Both the position numbers and the translations under genes were made by a program. The notes under the pieces were generated by a model, which saw only the letters and a program-made list of their open reading frames with translations, was not told where the DNA came from and made no database searches. This document shows positions 40,074 to 50,171 of a DNA stretch of 64,000 nt, one piece after another (position 1 is the first letter of the stretch; each line of letters starts with the position of its first letter). The DNA is from Sporomusa termitida (GTDB taxonomy: Bacteria; Bacillota; Negativicutes; Sporomusales; Sporomusaceae), in NCBI RefSeq assembly GCF_007641255.1, contig NZ_CP036259.1, forward strand, positions 3,226,501 through 3,290,500, given 5' to 3'.

Positions 40074-40952
40074 TCAGTACTTTCGCCACGGCCAGGCCGG
40101 TTGGTTAAATAACCGGTTACGGAAAAACTGCCATAGTTCCTTGAAGGCTGCCTGAATATTGTCGGCACTGGGCCCTAATGCCCGGAAACAATAGGCCTGG
40201 CCGGTAAGCTTAGTACCGGCCAGCAGTACACCGCACCTGCCGGCTAGCTGCTCCAGATAACCGGCTTCCGCTTCCGTATTTCGCTGCAGCACCTGGCCTA
40301 GTGCCTGTTCGGCATTAGGATCAATGGTCCAAAAGGTGCCGGTATGCGTATAGCCATGCAGCAGGCCAAGCGGCTTGCGCCAGGACTGCAGCTCGGCCGG
40401 AATACTTGCCGGCGCAAGCACAAACCGGTCGCTGCCAATTAACTCCCGGTCAATATAGACATTGGTCTGCTGGTCCAGTTTATGATAGGCAAAAAGCTCC
40501 TGCCGGGCGACACGGCCGGGGGCGTTAATTTCCCAAAACAGGGCCGAGGCCTGGCTGGCAACCAGGATGTTGGTTCTGCTGAACAGACAGCTTTCGGCAA
40601 AGGGAATGACCACCTCCGGCAGATACTCCAGTCTGGCCCCGGCCTCGACGCGGATAGTCGTAAACTGCCGGGAAAATTTGCGCCGGGGGGAGCGAAAAAC
40701 CTTGGTGGCGCCCTGCCCCAGGACGACAGCCTGCGCCCCGGCTTTAACACATAGATAAATACGATGCTGGTCTCCCTGGAGAAGACCGGCCGCAGGATTC
40801 ATAATAAAAAAACTTACCGTCCGGGGACTGACAGGATACAGCGGGCTGGAGACACGCAGCGGCATCCGCTGCCGCAGGGAACTAACCACGCTGCGCCCGT
40901 TTACCAAAGCTACCTCGGCCTGAATAACGCCCTGTTTTAACCTGGCCAGCAT
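40074..40952 (-). CDS. ureD: Urease accessory protein UreD (UreH)
   Basis: 292 residues. Family features: 'RVSSPLYPVSPRTVSFFIMN', PAAGLLQGDQ, and GQGATKVFRSPRRKFSRQ. UreD is the scaffold that first binds apo-urease and, with UreF and UreG, delivers nickel to the active site. It is the last gene of the urt-ure block, starting where ureG stops. Many clusters place ureD first or last, so the position is normal. Confidence 0.93.
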   Translation of the reverse strand: MLARLKQGVIQAEVALVNGRSVVSSLRQRMPLRVSSPLYPVSPRTVSFFIMNPAAGLLQGDQHRIYLCVKAGAQAVVLGQGATKVFRSPRRKFSRQFTTIRVEAGARLEYLPEVVIPFAESCLFSRTNILVASQASALFWEINAPGRVARQELFAYHKLDQQTNVYIDRELIGSDRFVLAPASIPAELQSWRKPLGLLHGYTHTGTFWTIDPNAEQALGQVLQRNTEAEAGYLEQLAGRCGVLLAGTKLTGQAYCFRALGPSADNIQAAFKELWQFFRNRLFNQPAWPWRKY

Positions 40953-41563
40953 CAGGCAATATCCGCCATAATGACATTATGACGAAGCCAGGCCAACACC
41001 TCAGCCAGGCCTTCCTCGGTCTTTAGGTTTGTAAACAAAAACGGTCTCTCGCCGCGCATGCGGCGGGAATCGGCAGCCATAACTTCCAGACTGGCACCAA
41101 CATGCGGGGCCAAATCAATTTTATTAATAACCAGCAGGTCCGAGCGGGTAATGCCCGGGCCGCCTTTGCGGGGAATCTTCTCCCCCTGCGCTACATCAAT
41201 AATGTAGATGGCCACATCAACCAGCTCCGGACTAAAGGTTGCCGCCAGATTGTCACCGCCGCTTTCCACAAAAATAAGCTCCAGGTCGGGATGGCGCTCC
41301 AGTAAAGCTTCGATGGCCTCCAGATTCATGGACGCATCCTCCCGTATGGCCGTGTGGGGACAGCCGCCGGTCTCGACACCAATAATCCGGTCAGGGGGCA
41401 AAATGCCGTTGCGGCAGAGAAACAGAGCATCTTCCTTGGTGAAAATATCGTTGGTGATAACCGCTAAGCTGAACTCCGCCGCCAGGTACCGGGTTAACTT
41501 TTCCACCAGAGCCGTTTTTCCCGAACCTACCGGTCCGCCTACGCCAATGCGAATGGGCTTCAT
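40952..41563 (-). CDS. ureG: Urease accessory GTPase UreG
   Basis: 203 residues. P-loop [17 protein letters not shown], then [14 protein letters not shown], the metal-binding Cys-Pro-His ([15 protein letters not shown]), Walker B-like '[20 protein letters not shown]' and the guanine-specificity [19 protein letters not shown]-class GTPase that couples GTP hydrolysis to nickel insertion into urease, in the cytoplasm. Sits between ureF and ureD. Confidence 0.97.
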   Translation of the reverse strand: MKPIRIGVGGPVGSGKTALVEKLTRYLAAEFSLAVITNDIFTKEDALFLCRNGILPPDRIIGVETGGCPHTAIREDASMNLEAIEALLERHPDLELIFVESGGDNLAATFSPELVDVAIYIIDVAQGEKIPRKGGPGITRSDLLVINKIDLAPHVGASLEVMAADSRRMRGERPFLFTNLKTEEGLAEVLAWLRHNVIMADIA

Positions 41564-41574
41564 TCCCTCGCCTC

Positions 41575-42252
41575 CTATGACATAAAGATTCGTGAATATA
41601 AGCCTTCATGCGCCATACCGGCCCAGTCCAAGGCCGGGGCGCTGCCGCCCCATTCCTGTTCGGTCGCCGTTAAAGCCCAGTTAATACACACCTCGGCCAG
41701 CGGCTGGAGCCGGGCAATGACTTGCTGGCCGTCAGTCTGCCCCAGCGGAATGGCCCGTACGCCATTGGCAACCAACGACACAACGGCAGCATGGGCATAG
41801 GCTGCCAGCAGCGGCTCCAGCTCGCTGGCCAGCGCCCCATAATGACCAAAGACAATGGCATGATGGCACCAGGGCAACCGGCCGGCCGGCTGATACGCCG
41901 GGTCGATTTCACCTAAAATCCGTCTTAGGCGCTTACCCATTTTCACACTGCCCTCCCGGCTTTCATAAGGCAGCTTCATGGCATGCAGCCGTTTGTCCAG
42001 CACCATCAGCTTATTCATGTTCAGCGCCCGGGCGGCCTGCCAGGCAAGCCTGACCGCCAACAAATCAGTAACGCGCCAGGTATAGTAGAGATAGGTTGCC
42101 ATATAGCCGGCCAAGTGGCGGCTGTTGTTAATATCGCCCCGTTGAATAAACGTTTCCAGCCCAAACGACTGCGTAAAACTACCTGACGGAAAAGCCGAAT
42201 CGGCAAGCTGCATCAGCCTTAGGCTTGCCTGTAATGACGGCCGGCTGCTCAT
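41575..42252 (-). CDS. ureF: Urease accessory protein UreF
   Basis: 225 residues, all-helical. Family signature [20 protein letters not shown] near the N-terminus, followed by '[20 protein letters not shown]'. UreF bridges UreD and UreG and acts as checkpoint for nickel delivery. It overlaps ureE by 4 bases and precedes ureG by 11 bases. Confidence 0.95.
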   Translation of the reverse strand: MSSRPSLQASLRLMQLADSAFPSGSFTQSFGLETFIQRGDINNSRHLAGYMATYLYYTWRVTDLLAVRLAWQAARALNMNKLMVLDKRLHAMKLPYESREGSVKMGKRLRRILGEIDPAYQPAGRLPWCHHAIVFGHYGALASELEPLLAAYAHAAVVSLVANGVRAIPLGQTDGQQVIARLQPLAEVCINWALTATEQEWGGSAPALDWAGMAHEGLYSRIFMS

Positions 42253-42680
42253 GGGGCGAACGGCCGATTTTCCACCTGGGTTGCCAACCCCAATTTCTGC
42301 AGTTGAGCCGCTAACACAGAATTATACGGTGTAATAATTGTGTCTGCCGTTATCTCGACCGGCGCATGCATGTTGCCGATGGCATGCGCCGCCAGGCCCA
42401 TATTGCGCATAGTGTCGACAGACACAACCAAAACAGCTTCGGCTTTGACTGCCACAATGATTATATGCTGACCCTCGCGATGCAGAATATCGCCGGGATG
42501 TAAATGTCCGTGCTCAAGCTGGATACCGATTTCCCGGCCGCCATCGGTAGTTTTGCGCAAAATCCGTTTAGGCAGCTCATCCCAGGACAGCAGCACTCTT
42601 TCGATGGTAAAGTCCGCATTGCCCTGCTGGTGGTCCAAATTCAACTCGGCCAGCTTGCCCACAACCTGATGAACAATCAT
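42249..42680 (-). CDS. ureE: Urease nickel metallochaperone UreE
   Basis: 143 residues. N-terminal peptide-binding domain (RKTTDGGREIGIQLEHGHL) and C-terminal nickel domain with NMGLAAHAIGNMHAPVEIT, whose histidine in the GNMH turn is the dimer-interface nickel ligand. The C-terminus lacks the poly-His tail of some homologues. It passes nickel to the UreG complex. Confidence 0.93.
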   Translation of the reverse strand: MIVHQVVGKLAELNLDHQQGNADFTIERVLLSWDELPKRILRKTTDGGREIGIQLEHGHLHPGDILHREGQHIIIVAVKAEAVLVVSVDTMRNMGLAAHAIGNMHAPVEITADTIITPYNSVLAAQLQKLGLATQVENRPFAP

Positions 42681-42713
42681 AGCGATTTACTCCTTGTTTC
42701 CATTAGCTTCAGT

Positions 42714-44420
42714 TTAAAACAGGAAATACCGCTGCGCCAAAGGCAATTCGGCCAGTGGTTCACAGACCAGCGCCTCGCCGTCAGCGGTAACCTGATAGGT
42801 TTCCGGATCAACGGCAATAGCCGGGGTGGCAAAGTTATGCTTCATATCCTGTTTGCCAATATTGCGGCAGTTGCTGACAGGCACCAGCTGTTTCTCCAGT
42901 CCGAGCCGGTCTGCCAGCCTGGCGGCAGCCGCGGCCTGCGAAATAAAAGTAACTGCACAACTGGCAATAGCCTGGCCAAAAGCAGCAAACATCGGGCGCT
43001 GGATGACCGGCTGGGGGGTGGGAATCGAAGCATTGGCATCACCCATTGCCGCATTCATAATCAAGCCGCCCTTAATAACCAGGGCCGGCTTCACCCCAAA
43101 GAACTTCGGCTGCCACAATACCAGGTCTGCCAGTTTTCCGGGCTCTACCGACCCGACCAGCTGACTGATGCCGTGGGTTATGGCCGGATTAACGGTATAT
43201 TTGCTGATATACCGTTTAATACGGTTGTTATCCTTATGCAAACCGTCGCCTGCTAACGCCCCCCGCTGCAGCTTCATCTTATGGGCTGTCTGCCAGGTCC
43301 GGATGATAACCTCACCGACCCGCCCCATGGCCTGGGAATCGGAAGACATCATGGCAATCACCCCCAGGTCGTGCAGGATATCCTCGGCAGCAATGGTTTC
43401 CGGGCGAATGCGAGAATCAGCGAAAGCCACGTCTTCCGGAACATTGCGGTCCAGATGGTGGCAGACCATCAGCATATCCAGGTGTTCTTCCAGGGTATTC
43501 ACGGTAAACGGCCGGGTAGGATTGGTGGAGGACGGCAGGACGTTCGGCAGTGCAGCTACCTTAATAATGTCCGGCGCATGGCCGCCGCCGGCGCCCTCGG
43601 TATGGAAGGTATGGATCGTCCGGCCGGCAATGGCGGCAATGGTATCTTCGACAAAGCCGGCTTCATTGAGCGTGTCGGTATGAATGGCAACCTGCACATC
43701 AAACTCATCAGCCACTTTAAGACAACAGTCGATGGCAGCCGGGGTAGACCCCCAGTCTTCGTGCAATTTGAGCCCGATGGCCCCGGCTTTAACCTGGGCG
43801 GCTAAGGCCTCAGGCCACGAATTGTTGCCTTTGCCAAAAAAGCCAATATTGACGGGAAAAGCTTCTGCCGCCTGCAGCATGCGGTACATATTCCATTCAC
43901 CGGGTGTACAGGTGGTGGCATTGGTGCCTGCGGCCGGACCGGTACCGCCGCCCAGCATAGTTGTAATGCCGGCGGCAATGGCGGCTTCGATTTGCTGGGG
44001 GCAAATGAAGTGAATGTGCGAGTCGATGCCGCCGGCGGTAACAATGTAATTCTCCCCGGCAATCACCTCGGTGCCGGCGCCGATGGGCAGGTTGACACCA
44101 GCCATGGTCTTTGGATTGCCGGCTTGACCGAGCCCGCAAATGCGGCCGTCTTTAATGCCGATATCGGCCTTAATAATCCCCCAGTGATCAATAATCACCG
44201 CGTTGGTGATCACCAGGTCCATGGCGGCGGCAAGCGCCTCCGGGTCCTGGCCCATACCGTCGCGGATAACCTTGCCGCCGCCAAATTTGGCTTCATCGCC
44301 CGGTTTTGTCAGGTCTTGTTCAATTTCAGCCCATAGCTCCGTATCAGCCAGCCTGATTTTATCGCCGGTGGTCGGTCCGTACATATCGGCATGCTGCCGT
44401 CTTGTCATGGTTAAACTCAC
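42714..44420 (-). CDS. ureC: Urease subunit alpha (catalytic)
   Basis: 568 residues starting with GTG at 44418-44420 behind GAGGGGGG. All active-site motifs are present: [14 protein letters not shown] (two nickel histidines), the carbamylated lysine in [25 protein letters not shown], '[17 protein letters not shown]', the flap [13 protein letters not shown] with the catalytic histidine, and aspartate region [13 protein letters not shown] (here [14 protein letters not shown]). Hydrolyses urea to ammonia and CO2 in the cytoplasm using two nickel ions. Lies between ureB and ureE. Confidence 0.98.
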   Translation of the reverse strand: MSLTMTRRQHADMYGPTTGDKIRLADTELWAEIEQDLTKPGDEAKFGGGKVIRDGMGQDPEALAAAMDLVITNAVIIDHWGIIKADIGIKDGRICGLGQAGNPKTMAGVNLPIGAGTEVIAGENYIVTAGGIDSHIHFICPQQIEAAIAAGITTMLGGGTGPAAGTNATTCTPGEWNMYRMLQAAEAFPVNIGFFGKGNNSWPEALAAQVKAGAIGLKLHEDWGSTPAAIDCCLKVADEFDVQVAIHTDTLNEAGFVEDTIAAIAGRTIHTFHTEGAGGGHAPDIIKVAALPNVLPSSTNPTRPFTVNTLEEHLDMLMVCHHLDRNVPEDVAFADSRIRPETIAAEDILHDLGVIAMMSSDSQAMGRVGEVIIRTWQTAHKMKLQRGALAGDGLHKDNNRIKRYISKYTVNPAITHGISQLVGSVEPGKLADLVLWQPKFFGVKPALVIKGGLIMNAAMGDANASIPTPQPVIQRPMFAAFGQAIASCAVTFISQAAAAARLADRLGLEKQLVPVSNCRNIGKQDMKHNFATPAIAVDPETYQVTADGEALVCEPLAELPLAQRYFLF

Positions 44421-44449
44421 GCTAGTCCCCCCTCAGCTCTTGGTCCAAG

Positions 44450-44803
44450 CTATTTTATAAAGCCCTTTTCTCTGGCCCGGTCAATGCATTGCTGCCTGTC
44501 GGTCGAGCCGGCGGTTAAGTTATTGGCCCCATGCCAGGGGCCGGTACCGGAAAACCTGACAAGCGCAACGGTACGGCTCTCGCCCGGCTCGAAGCGTACA
44601 GCCGTTCCCGCCGGAATATTAAGGCGCATCCCCCAGGCCCTGGTCCGGTCAAAGGCCAGGTATCGGTTGACCTCAAAAAAATGAAAGTGCGAGCCGACCT
44701 GGATGGGCCGGTCACCGGTGTTTTCCACTGCGATTCTAAGTACTGCCAGATTGCAGTTGGCGCTAATATCCTCAGTGGCCAATATCAGTTCACCCGGTAT
44801 CAT
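44450..44803 (-). CDS. ureB: Urease subunit beta
   Basis: 117 residues. Family motifs [37 protein letters not shown], '[20 protein letters not shown]' and VALVRFSGT. Structural subunit of the urease trimer. Start overlaps the ureA stop (ATGA), so the two are coupled. Confidence 0.97.
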   Translation of the reverse strand: MIPGELILATEDISANCNLAVLRIAVENTGDRPIQVGSHFHFFEVNRYLAFDRTRAWGMRLNIPAGTAVRFEPGESRTVALVRFSGTGPWHGANNLTAGSTDRQQCIDRAREKGFIK

Positions 44804-45123
44804 AATGCAGTCCCCCTGGCCAGACGTATCGGCTGATGTACGGTAACCAGCTTGGTGCCATCGGGAAAAGTTCCCTCGACCTGAAGCTCAGCAATCATTG
44901 CCGGCACACCTTCCATAACCTGCTCATACCCCAAAATGGCCGTTCCCCTTGTCATCAGCTCGGCCACACTATAACCATCGCGAATGCGCTCCAGCAATTC
45001 GGCCGTTATCAAGGCTACCGCCTCAGGATAATTGAGCTTCAGGCCCCGGTTCAGCCGTTCCCGCGCCACCTGCCCGGCAACATATATGAATAGCTTGTCT
45101 TTTTCCATCGGACTCAGATGCAT
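44800..45123 (-). CDS. ureA: Urease subunit gamma
   Basis: 107 residues; [40 protein letters not shown] and '[18 protein letters not shown]' are diagnostic of the gamma subunit at its usual length. First urease gene, 27 bases after urtE, with a GGGGG-type ribosome site; the transporter and enzyme genes are thus probably one transcript. Confidence 0.97.
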   Translation of the reverse strand: MHLSPMEKDKLFIYVAGQVARERLNRGLKLNYPEAVALITAELLERIRDGYSVAELMTRGTAILGYEQVMEGVPAMIAELQVEGTFPDGTKLVTVHQPIRLARGTAL

Positions 45124-45150
45124 TGTCTAACCCCCTGCCAGCAAATTCAC

Positions 45151-45843
45151 CTAAACAGCCATGCGCTTTTGAATCTCTTCCGGATTGATCTCCTTGGTCA
45201 ACCCCTCGGCAACAATCTGCCCTTTCTCCATGACATAATAGTAGTCGGCAACCGTCATGATAAATTCAAGATACTGTTCAACAATCAGAATAGTAATATT
45301 GCCCTCTTGCCTTAACTGCTTGATTACGCTGCCAATATCCTTGATTACCGACGGCTGAATCCCTTCTGTAGGCTCATCTAAAATAAGCAGTTTGGGCTTG
45401 GACACCAGGGCTCTGGCAATGGCTAGCTGCTGCTGTTGGCCGCCGCTTAAGTCGCCGCCTTTGCGGGCGAGCATGGTTTTTAATACGGGAAACAGGCTGA
45501 ATATTTTATCGCTGATTGCCCCTTTGCCGCCGGCCATGCCCAAGCCCAGCTGCAAATTTTCCGCTACCGTCAACTGGGGGAAAATATCCCGTCCCTGCGG
45601 TACATAGCCAATGCCCCGCCGGGCGCGCCGGTAAGTAGGGTCACCAATCATTTCCCGGCCGTCAAAAACAATACTGCCTTGCGGAGTATTCACCAGACCC
45701 ATTAGGCTTTTAAGAAAGGTTGACTTGCCAACCCCGTTCCGGCCAAGGAGACAAACGACCTGCCCCGGCGCCACCGCCAAATTTACTTGGTCTAAAATAG
45801 TACTTTCCCCATAACACGCCGTTAAATTTTTTACACTAAGCAT
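45151..45843 (-). CDS. urtE: Urea ABC transporter ATP-binding protein UrtE
   Basis: 230 residues from the ATG at 45841-45843, overlapping the end of urtD; a longer frame upstream is a shadow of urtD. Walker A LLGRNGVGKSTFLKSLMGLV, Q loop YVPQGRDIFPQLTV, signature LSGGQQQQLAIARALV, Walker B LLILDEPTEGIQPSVI. The EGIQPS segment is typical of UrtE against LivF. Powers high-affinity urea uptake. Confidence 0.95.
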   Translation of the reverse strand: MLSVKNLTACYGESTILDQVNLAVAPGQVVCLLGRNGVGKSTFLKSLMGLVNTPQGSIVFDGREMIGDPTYRRARRGIGYVPQGRDIFPQLTVAENLQLGLGMAGGKGAISDKIFSLFPVLKTMLARKGGDLSGGQQQQLAIARALVSKPKLLILDEPTEGIQPSVIKDIGSVIKQLRQEGNITILIVEQYLEFIMTVADYYYVMEKGQIVAEGLTKEINPEEIQKRMAV

Positions 45844-46591
45844 CCTGCTCGCCACCTCGCCCCAGATAAACGTCAATGACTTTGGGATTGTTTTGTACAT
45901 CGAAGACACTGCCTTCATCCAGCACGGCGCCTTCATGCAATACCGTGACCCTGGTGGCAAAGTCTCTGACAAACTGCATATCATGCTCAACAACAACCAC
46001 CGTACAGTCCTGACAAATCTTTTTCAGCAATTCTCCCGTTTTCTCGGTCTCGCTGCGGCCCATGCCGGCAACAGGTTCATCCAGCAGCATCAGCTTGGGC
46101 TGCTGGGCCAGCAGCATGCCGATTTCCAGCCACTGCTTTTCACCATGGGACAGGGCTGCCGCCCCCCGGCGGCGCTTTTCATACAGCCCGATGGTATTCA
46201 GGATATCGTCATTACACGCTTGCTGGGCTTTACTCATACCGGCGAACAGCGACGCATACAGCGAACGGTCTTTGACTACAGCCAGTTCCATATTTTCCTC
46301 TACGGTGAGACTGGTAAACACCGACGGAACCTGAAACTTGCGGCCAATACCAATGTTAACAATCTCATGTTCGGCATATCTTGTCACATCAAGCTTGCCG
46401 TTGAATAAAACCTGGCCGTCTACCGGCTTGACCCGCCCGCAGATGGCATCAAGCAAGGTCGTTTTACCGGCCCCGTTAGGGCCAATGAAAAATCGTATTT
46501 CCCCTTGCGCAATCTCGGTATTTACACTATTGACGGCCTTGAAGCCATCAAAACTGACCGTCAGATTATCAATTTGTAAAATTGCCTCCAT
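45836..46591 (-). CDS. urtD: Urea ABC transporter ATP-binding protein UrtD
   Basis: 251 residues after GGAAGGAGG. Walker A FFIGPNGAGKTTLLDAICGR, the UrtD-specific KFQVPSVFTSLTVEENMELA, 'LSHGEKQWLEIGMLLAQQPK' (signature LSHGE) and LMLLDEPVAGMGRSETEKTG. LivG-type ATPase of the urea importer, cytoplasmic face of the inner membrane. Confidence 0.95.
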   Translation of the reverse strand: MEAILQIDNLTVSFDGFKAVNSVNTEIAQGEIRFFIGPNGAGKTTLLDAICGRVKPVDGQVLFNGKLDVTRYAEHEIVNIGIGRKFQVPSVFTSLTVEENMELAVVKDRSLYASLFAGMSKAQQACNDDILNTIGLYEKRRRGAAALSHGEKQWLEIGMLLAQQPKLMLLDEPVAGMGRSETEKTGELLKKICQDCTVVVVEHDMQFVRDFATRVTVLHEGAVLDEGSVFDVQNNPKVIDVYLGRGGEQDA

Positions 46592-46611
46592 TTGACCTGC
46601 CTCCTTCCCTG

Positions 46612-47685
46612 TTACGCAGCCTCACCGGCTTTAACATCCTTACTGCCGGGCAGCCTTAACCGGCGGGCAAGCTTCCTGGCCAGACCCACAATGCCTGCCG
46701 GCATAAACAAAACGACGGCCACAAAAGCCAGGCCAATAAAGTACGACCACACAGCCGGGAAACTTTCACTGACCCCGCTCTTCAGGGCATTGACCAGGAT
46801 GGCGCCGATTACCGCCCCGACTAATGTCCCCCGGCCGCCGATTGCCACCCAGATAATCATTTCGATAGAAGGAACGATCCCCATTTCCGCCGGTGAAATA
46901 ATGCCCACCTGGGGTACAAAGACGGCGCCGGCCACACCGGCAATCGCAGCGGACAGACAATACACAAAAATTTTATAGGCCGCCGGATTATACCCGGAAA
47001 ATCTGACCCTATTTTCACCGTCGCGAATGGCTATCAATATTTTGCCGATCCGGCGGTTCACCAGCACCCGGCACAGATAGTAGGTCAAACCCAGCAAACC
47101 TACCGCCACATAATAAAGCACCAGCTTGGTAGTATCATTCGCTAACGGCAAGCCCATTATGCTTTTGTAGTTGGTTAAGCCGTTTGTACCGCCGGTATAG
47201 GCTTGCTGACCAACAAACAGTACGACAAAGATAAGAGCCAGCGCTTGTGACAGTATGGAAAAATACACGCCCTGAATCCGGTTTTTAAAGGTCAAATAGC
47301 CGATTACCAGGGCGATTCCTGTGGGAATCAGGATTGCCAAGACCATCGCTGCCGCCCCGTTGGCAAAAGGCTGCCAAAACCAGGGCAACACCTCCAGGCC
47401 GCTCCAGGACATAAAGTCGGGCAGTTTCCCGTTTGCGGCTTCCAGTTTTAAATACATGGCCATCGCATAGCCCCCCAGGCCGAAATAGACCCCGTGGCCG
47501 AGACTTAAGATCCCGGTATAACCCCAGATTAAATCCAGCCCAATAGCCAAAATAGCGTAAGCAACAAACTTGCCCAGCAGATTGGTTCTGAACTCTGACA
47601 AAAATAAGGGCGCCAGCGCCAGGCCGATAAGGATCGCAATAAAAACCATTTCTTCTTTGGCTTTCATCTTATGTAAAAGGTGCAA
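46612..47685 (-). CDS. urtC: Urea ABC transporter permease UrtC
   Basis: 357 residues, about ten membrane helices. 'IWGYTGILSLGHGVYFGLGG' is the LivM-type motif, and GGTNGLTNYKSIMGLPLAND is typical of UrtC; the EAA-like loop is 'GENRVRFSGYNPAAYKIFVY'. Forms the membrane channel with UrtB. 20 bases before urtD. Confidence 0.95.
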   Translation of the reverse strand: MHLLHKMKAKEEMVFIAILIGLALAPLFLSEFRTNLLGKFVAYAILAIGLDLIWGYTGILSLGHGVYFGLGGYAMAMYLKLEAANGKLPDFMSWSGLEVLPWFWQPFANGAAAMVLAILIPTGIALVIGYLTFKNRIQGVYFSILSQALALIFVVLFVGQQAYTGGTNGLTNYKSIMGLPLANDTTKLVLYYVAVGLLGLTYYLCRVLVNRRIGKILIAIRDGENRVRFSGYNPAAYKIFVYCLSAAIAGVAGAVFVPQVGIISPAEMGIVPSIEMIIWVAIGGRGTLVGAVIGAILVNALKSGVSESFPAVWSYFIGLAFVAVVLFMPAGIVGLARKLARRLRLPGSKDVKAGEAA

Positions 47686-47710
47686 AGGTAACCCTCCTTC
47701 CTTTGTTTGC

Positions 47711-48616
47711 TTAATCCAATGAGCGGCTGTTAATCGTAAACAGCCCTTTGGGCCGCCACTGTAAGAATAAAATAACCAGGGTAAAAACCAACACTTTTCC
47801 TAATGAGGTATTAGTAAAAAATTCAAAAGTGGTATTAGCGGTGCCAATGACCAGACCCCCGGCAATCGTACCCAGCAAAGTGCCGACGCCGCCCAGCACA
47901 ACCACCATAAAAGTATCCACAATATAATAGGTGCCGACCGTAGAGCCAATCGACCCCAGTAAGGTTAAGGCACAGCCGGCAATACCGGCAATACCGGAGC
48001 CGACAGCAAACGTATACGCGTCAACCAGCCGGGTATTAATACCAAGGCTTGCCGCCATTGCCCGGTTTTGCATAACCGCTCTGATCTGGATACCATATTT
48101 ACTTTTATACAAAAAAACAAACACCCCAATAATACAGGCAATAACCAGGACAATAATAAACAGCCGTTTATAGGGAAACTGCAGGCCCTGGGAGATTACT
48201 AAAGCCCCCTCTAACCAGCCCGGGCTCTGTACATCAACATTGGGCGCGCCAAAAATACTTCTGGCTAATTGCTGGAGAACCAGGCTGATCCCCCAGGTGG
48301 CTAATATACTGTCTAACGGCCGGCCGTAAAGATGCTTAATCACCGCACCTTCGAGCAGGAAACCCATCGCCCCGGCCACAAGAAAAGCCACGGGGATGGC
48401 GGCAACAAAATAGTAGCCAAAGAGACTTTTATCAACATAGTGCAGAAAAATATTCTGCATAACATAGGTTGCATAGGCGCCAATCATAATGAATTCACCA
48501 TGGGCCATATTAATGACTTTCATTAAACCGAAGGTAATGGCCAGCCCCAGGGCGGCCAGTATATAGATTGAACTGACGCTAATGCCGTTAAAAAGCTGCA
48601 AGATATATGTTTCCAT
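47711..48616 (-). CDS. urtB: Urea ABC transporter permease UrtB
   Basis: 301 residues, LivH-type permease. LGLAITFGLMKVINMAHGEF and MIGAYATYVMQ at the N-terminus and 'MVVVLGGVGTLLGTIAGGLV' near the end are the branched-chain/urea permease motifs. Full length for UrtB without the long periplasmic insertion found in some cyanobacterial forms. Ribosome site AAGGTGG. Confidence 0.95.
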   Translation of the reverse strand: METYILQLFNGISVSSIYILAALGLAITFGLMKVINMAHGEFIMIGAYATYVMQNIFLHYVDKSLFGYYFVAAIPVAFLVAGAMGFLLEGAVIKHLYGRPLDSILATWGISLVLQQLARSIFGAPNVDVQSPGWLEGALVISQGLQFPYKRLFIIVLVIACIIGVFVFLYKSKYGIQIRAVMQNRAMAASLGINTRLVDAYTFAVGSGIAGIAGCALTLLGSIGSTVGTYYIVDTFMVVVLGGVGTLLGTIAGGLVIGTANTTFEFFTNTSLGKVLVFTLVILFLQWRPKGLFTINSRSLD

Positions 48617-48691
48617 CTGCCCACCACCTTATTTTAGCCGTCAGGCGATGCCGGCCGGTCAGCCGCTGCATCGCCCCTGACTCATAACATG

Positions 48692-49939
48692 CTAATTGCT
48701 TAGCCCTTTGGCCCAGTCGTAGGTCTTGAGATAGGGGTCAGGCCTTACGGTCTGGCCCGTACTCCAGATTTCTTTAATCAGGCCATCGGCGGTAACTTCA
48801 CCGATTCTAACCGGTTTCCAGATATGCTGATTCTCACCCTCGATTTTTACAAGGCCTTCCGGCGCTTTAAACTCGATGCCCTTGGCTGCCTCTTTTACTT
48901 GTTCAATATCGGTTGTCCCTGCTTTTTTAACCGCTTCGGCCCATAAATATACGGCAATATAAGCGGCTTCGATCGGATCATCGGTTACCCGGTCGGCCCC
49001 GTACTTGGCCTTGTAATTTTTCACAAACTCCTTGTTTTCCGGAGTATCAGTGGTTTGATAATAGTTCCAGGACACCAGATGGCCTTCCATATTGGCGGCC
49101 CCAATCCCGCGCACTTCTTCTTCAGCCACGCTTACCGAACAGGTTGTCAGGTCTTTAGCCGTAATGCCGGCATCTTTAAGCTGTTTAAAGAAAGCCACAT
49201 TGCTGTCGCCATTGAGCGTATTGAAAACAACATCCGGCTTCGAAGCCTTTATTTTGTTGATAATTGTGCTGTAATCCGTATGGCCCAGCGGCGTGTATTC
49301 CTCGGCAATTAATTCGCCGCCCATGGCTTTTAGCTGTTCCTTGATGATTTTGTTGGCGGTGCGGGGAAATACATAGTCAGAACCTAATAAGAACATCTTT
49401 TTGCCTTTGTTTTGCAGCAGCCATTCTACCGCCGGGACGATTTGCTGATTGGGAGCAGCCCCGGTGTAAAAGATATTCGGCGATGACTCCATGCCCTCAT
49501 ATTGGACCGGATACCAAAGCAGCCCTTTATTCTCCTCGAATACCGGCAGTACAGCCTTCCGGCTGGCCGAGGTCCAGCAGCCAAACACCGTCGCCACCTT
49601 ATCTTGCTGCAGCAGTTTTTTCGCTTTTTCGGCGAACGTAGTCCAGTTAGATGCACCGTCTTCAATTACCGGTTCAATTTTTTTACCTAATAAACCGCCG
49701 GCGGCATTAATTTCTTCGATCGCCATCAGTTCGGCATCCTTAACCGATACTTCGCTAATCGCCATTGTCCCGCTGAGGGAATGCAGAATCCCTACCTTAA
49801 TCGTCTCGCTGGCCGGGGACGCCGCCTGGTTGGCCGGCTGGCTGGAAGAGCAGCCGGTAAGTACTACGCTGGCCGTTAGCGTCACCGCTAAGGCAGCGGC
49901 AAGACGCTTCTTCAACATTTGCCAAACACTGTTTGTCAT
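48692..49939 (-). CDS. urtA: Urea ABC transporter substrate-binding lipoprotein UrtA
   Basis: 415 residues from the ATG at 49937-49939, with AAAGGTGG 7 bases upstream. Lipoprotein signal with lipobox VLTGC, then '[20 protein letters not shown]', [18 protein letters not shown]-type core (here [20 protein letters not shown]), [20 protein letters not shown] and '[20 protein letters not shown]', which are specific to urea/short-amide binding proteins (UrtA/FmdD). First gene of the block and anchored outside the cytoplasm. Confidence 0.95.
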   Translation of the reverse strand: MTNSVWQMLKKRLAAALAVTLTASVVLTGCSSSQPANQAASPASETIKVGILHSLSGTMAISEVSVKDAELMAIEEINAAGGLLGKKIEPVIEDGASNWTTFAEKAKKLLQQDKVATVFGCWTSASRKAVLPVFEENKGLLWYPVQYEGMESSPNIFYTGAAPNQQIVPAVEWLLQNKGKKMFLLGSDYVFPRTANKIIKEQLKAMGGELIAEEYTPLGHTDYSTIINKIKASKPDVVFNTLNGDSNVAFFKQLKDAGITAKDLTTCSVSVAEEEVRGIGAANMEGHLVSWNYYQTTDTPENKEFVKNYKAKYGADRVTDDPIEAAYIAVYLWAEAVKKAGTTDIEQVKEAAKGIEFKAPEGLVKIEGENQHIWKPVRIGEVTADGLIKEIWSTGQTVRPDPYLKTYDWAKGLSN

Positions 49940-50037
49940 GGATTTTCCACCTTTCATTCCTTGTTCATTACTGCAACACCGCCGCGGCCGCTAACGGTGC
50001 TGACAAAGTGCCATAGCGCTACAGTCCAAACAGAAAA

Positions 50038-50087
50038 GCGCTGTAAGCAGGGACATATCCTTAAGGATACGGTCTGCTCACAGCGCC
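50038..50087 (-). terminator. Terminator hairpin between the two-component genes and urtA
   Basis: Long stem: GCGCTGT (50038-50044) with ACAGCGC (50080-50086), GCAG/CTGC inside, and ATCCTTAAGGAT at the tip; the minus-strand exit is TTTTCTGTTT. It ends the kinase-regulator transcript or can act as an attenuator in read-through to urtA. Confidence 0.8.
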
Positions 50088-50171
50088 GGTGCTGGTTGGA
50101 TTACTTTTCTATTGATGCTATTTTACAATGTTTACGCACCAAGGAGAACAGTAAAATCCCGCTATTTTCCC

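Noticed and set aside
49999-50013. TGGCAC-TTTGT-CAGC on the minus strand as a sigma-54 promoter of urtA
   Set aside because: GG and GC spacing fits, but the -12 element is CAGC instead of TTGC, and no sigma-54 activator is adjacent; too weak to list.
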